From: Shimia_B sp039815465
Lineage (GTDB): Bacteria > Pseudomonadota > Alphaproteobacteria > Rhodobacterales > Rhodobacteraceae
Direction: 5' to 3'
Assembly (NCBI GenBank): GCA_039815465.1
Contig: JBCBZG010000009.1
Coordinates: 59,366 to 123,365 of the forward strand
DNA length: 64,000 nucleotides
The notes under the pieces: generated by a model
Database searches by the model: none
What the model saw: only the letters and a program-made list of their open reading frames with translations
What the model was told of the DNA's origin: nothing
Part shown: positions 45,092-54,164 of the stretch, piece by piece
Layout: the number at the start of each line of letters is the position of its first letter
How positions within the stretch are numbered: the first letter of the stretch is position 1
Made by a program: the position numbers and the translations under genes

Positions 45092-45721
45092 TTATTTCGT
45101 ACCAAACATGCGGTCGCCTGCGTCACCCAAGCCCGGCACGATATACCCTAGATCGTTGAGGTTGCTGTCAACGGCGGCGGTCACAATCTCCACATCAGGA
45201 TGCGCCTCTTGCATGGTCTTGATACCCTCGGGGGCTGCCAAGAGGCACAGGAACCGGATATCGCGCGCCCCGGCCTCCTTAAGCTTATCAATCGCCGCGA
45301 CGGAGCTGTTGCCGGTGGCAAGCATCGGGTCCACCGCAATCACCATCCGTTCCTCCAACGCGTCTGGCACTTTAAAGTAGTATTCGACAGGTTGCAGCGT
45401 TTCTTCGTCACGATAGAGCCCAACAAAGCCAACCCGTGCCGATGGAATAAGCTCCAGCACCCCGTCGAGGAGCCCGTTGCCTGCGCGTAGGATAGAAATC
45501 AGAGCAAGCTTTTTGCCCGACAGCACCGGCGCCTCCATGGCGGTCAGAGGCGTCTTGATCTCTTCGAGATGCACCGGCAGTTCCCGCGTGATTTCATAGG
45601 CGAGGAGCTGACTGATCTCTCGCAGCAATTGGCGAAACACCGCCGTTGGCGTGTCCTTCTTGCGCATGAGCGTGAGTTTGTGCTGCACCAACGGGTGCTC
45701 AACGACGGTTAGATTGTCCAC
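45092..45721 (-). CDS. upp: Uracil phosphoribosyltransferase
   Basis: A 209-residue enzyme that makes UMP from uracil and PRPP. The PRPP-binding loop is seen as MVIAVDPMLATGNSSVAAI near residues 128-147, and the uracil-binding C-terminal block is DLGYIVPGLGDAGDRMFGTK. Length and motifs are the usual ones for the family. It is the last gene of the cdd-deoA-deoB-add-upp nucleoside salvage operon, five bases after add. Confidence 0.96.
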   Translation of the reverse strand: MDNLTVVEHPLVQHKLTLMRKKDTPTAVFRQLLREISQLLAYEITRELPVHLEEIKTPLTAMEAPVLSGKKLALISILRAGNGLLDGVLELIPSARVGFVGLYRDEETLQPVEYYFKVPDALEERMVIAVDPMLATGNSSVAAIDKLKEAGARDIRFLCLLAAPEGIKTMQEAHPDVEIVTAAVDSNLNDLGYIVPGLGDAGDRMFGTK

Positions 45722-45726
45722 GTCTG

Positions 45727-46695
45727 TTACCTCTTTAGTCTGTCAGCGATCACTGTGCGCGTGTCTTCGTCACAAAACGCTGCGGCGAGCGCGTTGGCGT
45801 TGAGTTCGTCAAACTCCTCTTCACCCCAGCCGAAGGCGCGTTCAAGCCCTTCGAACTCTTGCGTCATGGTGGTCGCGAAATAGGGCGGATCATCGGTCGA
45901 CACCGTAACCTTGACCCCCGCCGCGCGCAGCTTGGCAATCGGATGCTCAGGGAGCGACGGATAGGCCCCGAGGAACACGTTTGACCCCGGACATACCTCC
46001 AGCGTCACGCCCGCCTCTGCCAGCTCGTCCATCAGGCGCGGGTCGTCCGCCGCGCGCACGCCATGGCCGATCCGTGCGAGCCCCAGGGTCTGCCACGCCT
46101 CACGCACGCTCGCCGCATCGCCCCATTCCCCGGCATGGGCGGTGATGTGGAGCCCAGCCTCCCGCGCGCAATCAAACGCCCAGAGGAAATCAGATGGCGA
46201 GCCCATGAGCTCTGCCCCTGCCATGCCAAACCCGCGGATAAACCCGCCCGCCGTTTCGGCGGCGCAAAGCGCTGCGAGCTTGGCCTTGTCGGGGCCAAAA
46301 TGGCGGATGCAAGTGACCACGGCCTTGAGCGTGACGCCCTCCACATGCGCCTCCTCCATCGCGGCGAGGTATTCGCGCCAGGCCCCCACATCGCCGCCAC
46401 CGCAAAAGTCCGGACTGACAAAGGTTTCGGCATAAACAACGTTGTGGGCCGCGAGTTCCTCCAGCACCGCTTGGGTGAGGCGTTTGAAGTCCTCGGGTGT
46501 TTTGAGGACGGAACATGCAGCCTCGTAGACGGTCAGGAAATGCGCGAAGTCGCGGTAGGCGTAGCTGCCATCCGGCTGGAAAATCTCGCGCAGGTCCACG
46601 CGCTGCTCGTCGGCTAGGCGGCGGATAAAGGCCGGTGGTGCCGCCCCTTCGAGATGCAGGTGAAGCTCTACCTTGGGAAAGTCTTTCCAGCTCAC
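45727..46695 (-). CDS. add: Adenosine deaminase
   Basis: A 322-residue TIM-barrel deaminase of adenosine or deoxyadenosine. Zinc ligands are in KVELHLHLEGA (HxH) and HAGEWG; the catalytic His and Asp are in RIGHGVRAADDP and VTVSTDDPPYF. The sequence resembles the bacterial ADA/adenine deaminase-like group, so an adenine deaminase activity is possible. It overlaps deoB by four bases and is followed by upp after five bases, fixing its place in nucleoside salvage. Confidence 0.9.
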   Translation of the reverse strand: MSWKDFPKVELHLHLEGAAPPAFIRRLADEQRVDLREIFQPDGSYAYRDFAHFLTVYEAACSVLKTPEDFKRLTQAVLEELAAHNVVYAETFVSPDFCGGGDVGAWREYLAAMEEAHVEGVTLKAVVTCIRHFGPDKAKLAALCAAETAGGFIRGFGMAGAELMGSPSDFLWAFDCAREAGLHITAHAGEWGDAASVREAWQTLGLARIGHGVRAADDPRLMDELAEAGVTLEVCPGSNVFLGAYPSLPEHPIAKLRAAGVKVTVSTDDPPYFATTMTQEFEGLERAFGWGEEEFDELNANALAAAFCDEDTRTVIADRLKR

Positions 46696-47894
46696 AAAAC
46701 GGTCCTTCCTGGCCCCATGTTGGGGAGCCCGAGATGCGCCGCGACGGTGGCCGCGACGTCGGTGAACGCCAAGTCTGGCAGGGCTAAGGGGCCGCTAAAC
46801 CGGCCAGGGCTATCGATCAAGACCGGAACACGCTCGCGTGTGTGGTCTGTGCCCTGCCATGTCGGGTCATTGCCGTGATCGGCTGTGAGCACCAGAATGT
46901 CGCCCTCGCGCAATCCAGCGCGCAGTTTTGGGATGCAGCTGTCGAACCATTCAAGCGCACGCGCGTAGCCGGACACGTCGCGCCGGTGGCCGTAGAGGCT
47001 GTCGAACTCCACAAAATTGGCGAATGTTAGGCTGCCCGCCTCAGCGTCCTGAGTGAGGCGAGTGAGCTGCGCCATCAGCTCCGCGTCTGTCCCTTTGACG
47101 ACGTCGCTGATGCCTGACATCGAAAAGATATCGCCGATTTTGCCCACAGCATGAACCGCGCGCCCTGCGTCGTGGGCCCAGTTGCACAGGGTGGGCGCAG
47201 GCGGCGCAATGGCGAAATCCTTGCGGTTCGCGGTGCGCGTGAAGTCGCCCGGCACCCCCACAAAGGGTCGCGCGATCACGCGCCCGACCTTCATCGCGTG
47301 GAGCTGGGGCGCGAGCGCTTTGCAAAGCGCAAGCAACCGGTCGAGGCCAAACGCCTCCTCATGGGCAGCGATCTGGAAAACGCTATCGGTAGAGGTGTAG
47401 CAGATGGGCCAACCGTTCGTCAGATGCTCCGCCCCGTGGCGCGCGATAATCTCGGTCCCCGAGGCGTGACAGTTGCCCAGGATCCCATCCGTTCCCGCCG
47501 CATCTGCTGCCGCACGGGCAAGGTCGGCGGGAAAGGCCGGGACGGTTTTGGGAAAATAGTGCCAGTCCCAGGGCACCGGCACGCCCGCAAGCTCCCAATG
47601 GCCCGATGGGGTGTCCTTGCCCAGCGACACCTCGGTCGCCGCGCCAAACGCGCCTGATTGCGGCGCGGGCAGGCCCGCATCCACGCCGGAGGCTGCCGTG
47701 ATCGCCGCGCCGAGGCCAAGCGCAGACAAATGCGGCATACGCAGCGGCCCGCTGCGCCCTTCCTCTGCCTGCCCAGCGGCACAGGCGCGCGCGATATGGG
47801 CGAGCGTATTGGCGCCCGCGTCGCCAAACGAGGCGGCATCAGGCGCCCCGCCGCATCCAACGGAATCCATCACAACCAGAAACGCCCGCGTCAT
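46692..47894 (-). CDS. deoB: Phosphopentomutase
   Basis: A 400-residue alkaline-phosphatase-superfamily mutase that converts (deoxy)ribose 1-phosphate to the 5-phosphate. The N-terminal metal-binding block is FLVVMDSVGCGGAPDAASFGD; the catalytic Thr block is LGKDTPSGHWEL; the second metal site is LVLTADHGNDPTWQGTDHTRE. It overlaps both deoA upstream and add downstream by four bases, so it is translationally coupled in the salvage operon. Confidence 0.95.
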   Translation of the reverse strand: MTRAFLVVMDSVGCGGAPDAASFGDAGANTLAHIARACAAGQAEEGRSGPLRMPHLSALGLGAAITAASGVDAGLPAPQSGAFGAATEVSLGKDTPSGHWELAGVPVPWDWHYFPKTVPAFPADLARAAADAAGTDGILGNCHASGTEIIARHGAEHLTNGWPICYTSTDSVFQIAAHEEAFGLDRLLALCKALAPQLHAMKVGRVIARPFVGVPGDFTRTANRKDFAIAPPAPTLCNWAHDAGRAVHAVGKIGDIFSMSGISDVVKGTDAELMAQLTRLTQDAEAGSLTFANFVEFDSLYGHRRDVSGYARALEWFDSCIPKLRAGLREGDILVLTADHGNDPTWQGTDHTRERVPVLIDSPGRFSGPLALPDLAFTDVAATVAAHLGLPNMGPGRTVL

Positions 47895-49198
47895 GGGCCG
47901 AGCCGCCCGTGGATCAAGTCGGGCGGGGTTGGCCGCGCCGCGCTCAAGCTGACCGCCGCCGTCACCGCGTCTATCGCGGCCTGAGCGGCGGCGTCGCTCG
48001 CCGCATGCACGAAACCAAGCGGCGCACCGGCCTCAAGTTCGGTCCCGATTGGGGCGATCTCGCTTAGCCCGACTGACGGGTCGATGTGGTCCGTTTCAAC
48101 ACGCCGACCGCCGCCGAGCGCGACCACCGCCTGACCAAGCGCTGTGCCATCCCAAGCGGTGACAAATCCCGCCTGTGGCGCGGCGACCACCACCCGCACA
48201 TGTGCGGCGGCGAGGTAATCGCCGGGCCGGTCCACGAAGCCCACGGGCCCGCCTTGCGCGGCAACCATCTGCGCAAACGCCTCCGCCGCTTTGCCGCTAT
48301 CGAGCGCCCGTGCCAGGCGTAGGTTCGCCTCCGCCTCCGTGTCCGCCACACCTGCCAGCACCAAAAGCTCCGCCCCGAGCGCGAGCGCGACCTCGACCAC
48401 TGGACCACGAGCCTCCCCCCGCAGCACGGCCACGACCTCCGCCACTTCGAGCGCGTTTCCCAGGGACGGCAGCAGCGGTTGCGACATGTCTGTGATCAAC
48501 GCCGAGGTCGGGCACCCTGCCCCGTTTGCTGTGGCCACAAGGCTCTGCGCCAGCTCCTGCGCGTCAGCCCGGGACCGCATGAACGCGCCCGAGCCCAGCT
48601 TGACGTCAAGCACGAGGCCCTCAAGCCCCGCCGCCAGCTTTTTCGACAGGATCGACGCCGTAATCAGGTCCAGCGACGGCACGGTGCCACTGACATCGCG
48701 AATGCGGTAAAGTCGGCGGTCCGCAGGCGCAATCCGCTCCGTCGGGCCCACGATCGCAGCGCCCGTCCGCGCAACGATATCGCGAAGTTCCTCCGCGCTG
48801 ATATCGGTGCTGAGGCCAGGGATCGCTTCGAGTTTGTCGAGCGTGCCACCTGTATGGCCAAGCCCCCGTCCGGAGATCATCGGCACATAGACGCCAAGGG
48901 CCGCGAGCATCGGCGCAAGAATGAGCGACACCGCATCCCCCACCCCACCGGTTGAGTGCTTGTCGAGCACGGGGCCAGGCAGATCCCAGCGCAAAACGTC
49001 GCCGGAATCGCGCATCCCCTCCGTCAGGGCGACGCGCCCGGCCTGTCCCAACCCTTGCAGGCACACGGCCATCGCAAATGCGCCGCCCTGGGCATCGCTC
49101 ACCCGTCCATCACCCAACCCTTTGGCAAACGACCGCAGGTCGTCCGGTCCAGGCCTATGGCCCTGCCGCAGATTGTCGATCAAGGCACGCGCGTCCAT
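47891..49198 (-). CDS. deoA: Thymidine phosphorylase
   Basis: A 435-residue pyrimidine nucleoside phosphorylase, type II. The phosphate- and substrate-binding loop is LDKHSTGGVGDAVSLILAPM near residues 83-102, with MISGRGLGHTGGTLDKLEAIPG following and GSGAFMRSRADAQELAQSLV later. Residues for deoxyribosyl pyrimidines are conserved. The ATG at 49198 begins the typical N-terminus (DARALIDNLRQGHRP); the frame to 49279 lies within cdd. Four bases separate it from the cdd stop. Confidence 0.94.
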   Translation of the reverse strand: MDARALIDNLRQGHRPGPDDLRSFAKGLGDGRVSDAQGGAFAMAVCLQGLGQAGRVALTEGMRDSGDVLRWDLPGPVLDKHSTGGVGDAVSLILAPMLAALGVYVPMISGRGLGHTGGTLDKLEAIPGLSTDISAEELRDIVARTGAAIVGPTERIAPADRRLYRIRDVSGTVPSLDLITASILSKKLAAGLEGLVLDVKLGSGAFMRSRADAQELAQSLVATANGAGCPTSALITDMSQPLLPSLGNALEVAEVVAVLRGEARGPVVEVALALGAELLVLAGVADTEAEANLRLARALDSGKAAEAFAQMVAAQGGPVGFVDRPGDYLAAAHVRVVVAAPQAGFVTAWDGTALGQAVVALGGGRRVETDHIDPSVGLSEIAPIGTELEAGAPLGFVHAASDAAAQAAIDAVTAAVSLSAARPTPPDLIHGRLGP

Positions 49199-49202
49199 GC
49201 GC

Positions 49203-49601
49203 CTAGGATGATCCCATATAGGAGGCGTCAAATGCCCCCGGCAAAAGCGCGGCCACAGTCGTTTTAAGCGTCGCCCCACCCGTCGTCGCCAGCGTTACCG
49301 CCACATCGCCCTCCGCAAACTCCGCCAGTTTTTGCCGGCACCCGCCGCAGCATGGCACAGGTTCAGGGGAATCTGCGATCACCGCGACCTCGGCAATTTC
49401 ATACTCGCCCGCGGCGGCCATGGCCGCAATCGCGCCCGCTTCCGCACAGGTGCCTTCTGGGTAAGCCACATTTTCGACGTTACAGCCGACATACACGCGA
49501 CCAGACGTGGTGCGCAGCGCGGCCCCGACCTTGAAGTTTGAATAGGGCGCGTGGGCGTTCTCACGAACGGCACGGGCTGCGGCGATGAGCTCATGATCCA
49601 T
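49203..49601 (-). CDS. cdd: Cytidine deaminase
   Basis: A 132-residue tetrameric-type cytidine deaminase. Zinc site: Cys and catalytic Glu in the CAEAGAI block (where CAE replaces HAE of the dimeric type) and PCCGGCRQKLAEF (CxxC). It opens the pyrimidine salvage operon by making uridine from cytidine. No strong upstream ribosome-binding site is evident; the promoter should lie in 49602-49684, next to a tandem palindrome element. Confidence 0.95.
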   Translation of the reverse strand: MDHELIAAARAVRENAHAPYSNFKVGAALRTTSGRVYVGCNVENVAYPEGTCAEAGAIAAMAAAGEYEIAEVAVIADSPEPVPCCGGCRQKLAEFAEGDVAVTLATTGGATLKTTVAALLPGAFDASYMGSS

Positions 49602-49684
49602 GGTGCATTCTGACGCGGAGGGCGGTGTAATGACAAGACACCACAGCCACTGCGAGAATGACGGAGCACGCCAAGCCGACGGCG

Positions 49685-49731
49685 CCGATTTCTTTCAAAG
49701 AAATCGGTCCGAAATCTTTGAAAGATTTCGG
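49685..49731 (-). terminator. Tandem double palindrome, copy 1
   Basis: Two adjacent 23-base palindromes (11-bp arms, 1-base centre): CCGATTTCTTT-C-AAAGAAATCGG and CCGAAATCTTT-G-AAAGATTTCGG, one base apart. It lies just past the stop of the cupin protein gene (minus strand). The same architecture follows glyA at 58538-58583 with different arm sequence. Confidence 0.6.
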
Positions 49732-49748
49732 CGCTCCCGGCTCGGGGT

Positions 49749-50837
49749 TTAGCCAAGCACGTCGATAGCCACGCGTCCGGGCAAGGTGACTTCGAGCAGT
49801 TCAATGTCCTGGGACGGGTCGGCATAGCGCGTCGCCACTCCTGGCGGAATGACAAAGCAATCGCCAGCGCTTAGACGCACGGGGTCACGCCCGCGACCCT
49901 CGAGCGTGAACCCACCTGCCATAACAAAGCTAAAGTGGATATCGCAGTCATGGCGCGTCCAGACCGGCGCTCCCTGCCCACGTCGGAGCACATGCACGCC
50001 CGCGGCGTCCTTTGTGTGGTGCGCCACCTGCGTGTCGCGGCTCTCAAAGCCCGGGATGCCATGGGGAGCCCAGACAGCCCGATCCGCTGTGTGATGGACA
50101 AAACTCTGCCCACCGAACTCCCGCTCCGGCCGGTGGGTCTGCGTCGGCAGCTCCATCGTGTGATCAATCGTTGTCACATGCTCTGCCGGGACGCCAATCT
50201 CGATCACTTCGATATTGTCGGAGGCATAGAGCACGCGGTGCCGGATTTCAGGCGGCTGGATCACACAATTCCCAGCGTGGAGCCGGAAGGGCGGTCCCTG
50301 ATCCTCGTAGACTAGATCGACCCAGCCTTTGTAGCAAAAGATCAACTGAAACCCCACGGAATGGTAATGCACCATATCCGGCACCGGCCCGCCATCGGGG
50401 ATGCGGATGTGTGAGGCGATGATTGACCCGCCGAGCCGCGACGGAATCAGATCACGGTAGTGCATGCCAGCGCGCCCAATGATCCAAGGCGCCTGATCTG
50501 CGAGGCGGCGCACCACAAAATCATGCTGCGTGTCTGGCATCACGACGGGCGGCGCGAGCGGGGCAATCTCCACCCTATTGCCGGACGGCGCCAAAAGCTC
50601 CGTCTTGCCGCCAGCGATCAAGATCGGATCATCGGCCAAGATGCGGATCACACCCGGCGCGGCCTCCAGCCCCGCATCAAGCCGCAGCCGCAGCCCGTAG
50701 CCCGAAAGCACCACCACGCGCGGATCATCTGCCGGGTAGATTTCGTCGAGCCGGAACCCAAGCTCCTTCGTGAAAAAGGGGATGTCGTCGCGCACGTCTT
50801 TGGCGGGCAGCACCACTTCGGCCCTGATATTCTGCAT
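49749..50837 (-). CDS. VOC-bicupin fusion protein
   Basis: A 362-residue three-part protein. Residues about 1-95 form a vicinal-oxygen-chelate (glyoxalase-like) domain (VVLPAKDVRDDIPFFTKELGFRL). Two cupin folds follow: about 145-225 (HYHSVGFQLIFCYKGWVDLVYE) and 285-355 (HDCDIHFSFVMAGGFTLEGRG, with LSAGDCFVIPPG). The paired His residues suggest metal binding. Related proteins are annotated as dioxygenase-like or sugar-binding cupins, but I know no proven reaction for this fusion. It is followed by the tandem double palindrome and is divergent from maeB. Confidence 0.72.
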   Translation of the reverse strand: MQNIRAEVVLPAKDVRDDIPFFTKELGFRLDEIYPADDPRVVVLSGYGLRLRLDAGLEAAPGVIRILADDPILIAGGKTELLAPSGNRVEIAPLAPPVVMPDTQHDFVVRRLADQAPWIIGRAGMHYRDLIPSRLGGSIIASHIRIPDGGPVPDMVHYHSVGFQLIFCYKGWVDLVYEDQGPPFRLHAGNCVIQPPEIRHRVLYASDNIEVIEIGVPAEHVTTIDHTMELPTQTHRPEREFGGQSFVHHTADRAVWAPHGIPGFESRDTQVAHHTKDAAGVHVLRRGQGAPVWTRHDCDIHFSFVMAGGFTLEGRGRDPVRLSAGDCFVIPPGVATRYADPSQDIELLEVTLPGRVAIDVLG

Positions 50838-50947
50838 ATTTCGCCCCTTTCACCGCGCGCCGCGTCACCACCGCCATAGACAAAGCCCTGCACGCTTTCT
50901 AGGCAAGGGGTATCTTGCCCCCGCATCATCCAGAAAGTCCGCCGCCC

Positions 50948-53212
50948 GTGACACCCGAAGACGAAAGCCCCGCGCTCCGCTATCACCGTAACCCCAAGCC
51001 GGGAAAGCTGGAGATCCGTGCGACGAAGCCGCTCGCCAATGGCCGTGACCTAGCGCTGGCGTATTCACCCGGCGTCGCAGATGCGTCGAGCGCCATCCAA
51101 GCCGACCCCGCGCTCGCGCGTGATTACACAGCGCGCGGAAACCTTGTCGCTGTCGTGTCCAATGGATCGGCAGTGCTGGGCCTCGGCAATATCGGCGCGC
51201 TAGCCTCCAAGCCCGTGATGGAAGGCAAGGCGGTTTTGTTCAAAAAGTTTGCTAACATTGATTGTTTCGACATCGAGGTGGACGAATCCGACCCCGAAAA
51301 GCTCGCCGATATCGTCTGCGCGTTGGAGCCGACCTTTGGCGCCATCAACCTAGAGGACATCAAAGCGCCCGACTGCTTTATCGTAGAAAAGCTGTGTCGC
51401 GAACGGATGGGCATTCCTGTCTTTCACGACGACCAGCATGGCACGGCTATCGTGGTAGGCGCGGCCGCCACCAACGCGTTGCATGTCGCAAGAAAACGGT
51501 TCGAAGACATTAAGGTCGTCAGCACCGGCGGTGGCGCGGCGGGGATCGCCTGCCTCGACATGCTGCTCAAGCTCGGGGTGCGGCGCGAAAATGTATGGCT
51601 CTGCGACATTGATGGGCTGGTCTATAACGGCCGCGGGAACTCCACCCCGCAGAAAGACGCCTATGCCCAGGGGACGGAACCTGCGCAGCTGGCGGATGTG
51701 ATCGGCGGCGCTGACTTTTTCCTGGGCCTCTCGGGGCCGGGGGTTTTGACCCCAAAGATGGTCGAAGCGATGGCCGCGCAGCCCATCGTCTTTGCGCTTG
51801 CAAACCCAACGCCGGAGATCTTGCCCGATGACGTCCGCGCGGTGGCGCCCGATGCCATCATCGCCACAGGCCGCAGCGACTTTCCCAACCAGGTCAACAA
51901 CGTCCTGTGTTTCCCGTTCATATTCCGCGGCGCGCTGGACGTGGGGGCCACCGAAATCAACAGCGCCATGGAGCTTGCCTGCATCGAAGGCATCGCTGCG
52001 CTCGCGCGCCAAACCACCAGCGCGGAGGCCGCAGCCGCCTATCGCGGGGAAAAGCTCAGGTTTGGGCCCGATTATCTGATCCCAAAACCCTTTGACCCGC
52101 GGCTCATGGGCGTTGTGGCCACCGCTGTGGCGGGCGCGGCCATGGAAGCCGGCGTGGCCACACGAGAGGTCGAACTGACAAGCTACAAAGACCAGCTCGA
52201 CGGGTCGGTCTTCCGGTCCGCTCTGATCATGCGCCCGGTTTTTGAGGCGGCGGCCACGGCGTCGCGCCGGATCGTGTTCGCAGAGGGCGAAGATGAACGT
52301 GTGCTGCGCTGCGCCCAAGCCACGCTCGAGGACCTAACTGAGTTGCCCATCCTGATCGGGCGCCCGGACGTCATCGCGCGGCGTTGCGAACGGGCCGGGC
52401 TCAAAATCCGGCCAGGCGATTTCGAGGTTGTCGATCCGAACGACGACCCACGTTACCGCGACTACTGGGGCACCTATCACAGCCTCATGTCGCGGCGCGG
52501 CGTCACGCCCGACATCGCGCGCGCCATCATGCGCACCAATACCACCGCCATCGCCGCCGTCATGGTCGCTCGGGAAGAAGCCGACAGCATGATCTGCGGC
52601 ACGTTCGGGCAATACCACTGGCACCTGCGCTATGTGAGCGAAGTGCTCGCCGGGCCAGGCTCCCCCTGTCACCCGGTGGGCGCGCTCTCGATGATGATCC
52701 TTGAGGACGGGCCGCTCTTTTTGACCGACACCCATGTCCATGACCAGCCAACGCCGGAACAGGTGGTTGAAACCGTCACAGCCGCCGCCCGCCATGTCCG
52801 TCGCTTTGGGGTTGAGCCCCGCGTGGCGTTGCTGAGCCGGTCGCAATTCGGGGACCAAGACTGCGGCAGCGGGCGCGTCATGCGCGCGGCGCTCGATCTA
52901 CTGGATCACCTGCCCACCGACTTTGCGTATGAGGGCGAAATGCATGCGGCCACCGCGCTCAGCGCCGAGTTGAGGCAGCGCACCTTCCCCGACTCGCGGC
53001 TGGACGGGGATGCCAACGTGCTGGTCTTTGCGTCCGCCGACACGGCATCGGGTGTGCGAAATATCCTGAAATACAAGGCGCAGGGGCTCGAAGTTGGACC
53101 AATTCTCATGGGGCTGAGCAACCGCGCCCATATCGTGACCCCCGCAATCACGGCCCGGGGGCTGCTCAATATCACCGCCCTCGCGGGCACACCGGTCGCT
53201 CAATACGGCTAA
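50948..53212 (+). CDS. maeB: NADP-dependent malic enzyme (with PTA-like domain)
   Basis: A 754-residue fused malic enzyme. Residues about 10-420 are the malic enzyme domain (GKLEIRATKPL, metal-site FHDDQHGTA, nucleotide loop STGGGAAGIACLD). The C-terminal 320 residues are a phosphotransacetylase-like domain (RIVFAEGEDERVLRCAQ, ALSMMILEDGPLF), usually regulatory rather than catalytic. It decarboxylates malate to pyruvate and NADPH. The GTG at 50948 is given as start; a TTG at 50915 with AAGGGG four bases upstream would add 11 residues and is a real alternative. It complements the bhc cycle, whose product oxaloacetate enters the C4 pool. Confidence 0.9.
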   Translation: MTPEDESPALRYHRNPKPGKLEIRATKPLANGRDLALAYSPGVADASSAIQADPALARDYTARGNLVAVVSNGSAVLGLGNIGALASKPVMEGKAVLFKKFANIDCFDIEVDESDPEKLADIVCALEPTFGAINLEDIKAPDCFIVEKLCRERMGIPVFHDDQHGTAIVVGAAATNALHVARKRFEDIKVVSTGGGAAGIACLDMLLKLGVRRENVWLCDIDGLVYNGRGNSTPQKDAYAQGTEPAQLADVIGGADFFLGLSGPGVLTPKMVEAMAAQPIVFALANPTPEILPDDVRAVAPDAIIATGRSDFPNQVNNVLCFPFIFRGALDVGATEINSAMELACIEGIAALARQTTSAEAAAAYRGEKLRFGPDYLIPKPFDPRLMGVVATAVAGAAMEAGVATREVELTSYKDQLDGSVFRSALIMRPVFEAAATASRRIVFAEGEDERVLRCAQATLEDLTELPILIGRPDVIARRCERAGLKIRPGDFEVVDPNDDPRYRDYWGTYHSLMSRRGVTPDIARAIMRTNTTAIAAVMVAREEADSMICGTFGQYHWHLRYVSEVLAGPGSPCHPVGALSMMILEDGPLFLTDTHVHDQPTPEQVVETVTAAARHVRRFGVEPRVALLSRSQFGDQDCGSGRVMRAALDLLDHLPTDFAYEGEMHAATALSAELRQRTFPDSRLDGDANVLVFASADTASGVRNILKYKAQGLEVGPILMGLSNRAHIVTPAITARGLLNITALAGTPVAQYG

Positions 53213-53340
53213 ATCTTGGGCGGGGTATGCGTTGCAGGCGTGCACCGTGAGGCGGCAACAGAGTTTTTCCCCGCGAAAATCCTGTTGTCTCCGCAACCTT
53301 TAAAGTTTAACGAGCGATAAGTTTATGTTGTAGGTGTCGT

Positions 53341-54018
53341 ATGATGATCAAGCTCAAGCACGTTGCTGTCGCCCTGGCGATCCAAGTCGCCGCTGTGACC
53401 GCCGCGCAGGCCTCCACCTTTACGGTAGAGCAATACCTGAACTTTGTAGACAGCACACCGACGCTGGCTGAAATGGAAGCGCACGCTGCCAACACAACAG
53501 CTGATTACACGACGCTCGTTGACGTGATCGACTTCACGGACGACCCAAACGGCTTTGCCGGGGCCATCCCGGGCTCATCGCCTTGGCCGGCAGAGACGGC
53601 GACCGGGCAGTCTGGGACATCGTCTTCTGTCAATAACACGTTCATGGCACGCATCACGGCCATCATGAATGTCGCCTCACCAGACACCTTCACCTTCCGG
53701 ACATTCAACGATGACGGTGTGTTCGTGCTCGTGGACGGCGACCTGGTGATCAACGACCCGACCTACCACCCCGAGGCGCAATTCAGCGGCCAAAAGGCTC
53801 TGCAAGCTGGCGCGCACAGCATCGAGATCTTTTTCTTTGAGAATGGCGGCGAGGCATCGCTCGAATTCTCGATCGCCGATAGCAGCGGCAACTTTAGCCT
53901 CGACGGTGGCGGCATCGTGTCGCCGGTGCCGCTTCCGTCCAGCGTCCTCATGCTTGCGGCAGGGCTCGGCGGGCTTGCAGCGATGCGGCGTCGGAAGGCG
54001 AAAGCCGCAGCAGCTTAA
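53341..54018 (+). CDS. PA14-like VPLPA-CTERM protein
   Basis: A 225-residue exported protein. Signal peptide of about 22 residues (VAAVTAAQA), then a beta domain whose middle resembles a PA14-type carbohydrate-binding fold (TFRTFNDDGVFVLVDGDLVI and GAHSIEIFFFENGGEASLEF), and C-terminal VPLPSSVLMLAAGLGGLAAMRRRKAK, an exosortase sorting signal. It is a candidate surface glycan-binding protein. A clear terminator follows at 54038-54070. Upstream, 53213-53340 is non-coding and should hold the promoter. Confidence 0.74.
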   Translation: MMIKLKHVAVALAIQVAAVTAAQASTFTVEQYLNFVDSTPTLAEMEAHAANTTADYTTLVDVIDFTDDPNGFAGAIPGSSPWPAETATGQSGTSSSVNNTFMARITAIMNVASPDTFTFRTFNDDGVFVLVDGDLVINDPTYHPEAQFSGQKALQAGAHSIEIFFFENGGEASLEFSIADSSGNFSLDGGGIVSPVPLPSSVLMLAAGLGGLAAMRRRKAKAAAA

Positions 54019-54037
54019 GCAAACCACATCTGAGACC

Positions 54038-54070
54038 AAGGGCGCGCTGGGCATACCCCACCGCGCCCTT
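54038..54070 (+). terminator. Rho-independent terminator after CTERM gene
   Basis: Perfect 9-bp stem AAGGGCGCG (54038-54046)/CGCGCCCTT (54062-54070), 15-base loop, followed by TTGCTTTTG. It lies 20 bases after the stop codon. Confidence 0.75.
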
Positions 54071-54164
54071 TTGCTTTTGATGGGCGACACTTAGGCGCGC
54101 ACTTAGCATTTGCCCGCGCCGCGCCCGGGTTCTAAACCTGCCCCAACGACCAAGGAGGACCGCC

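Noticed and set aside
51350..52318. Minus-strand frame opposite maeB
   Set aside because: Shadow of the malic enzyme gene, with Cys/His/Arg-rich sequence and no motif.
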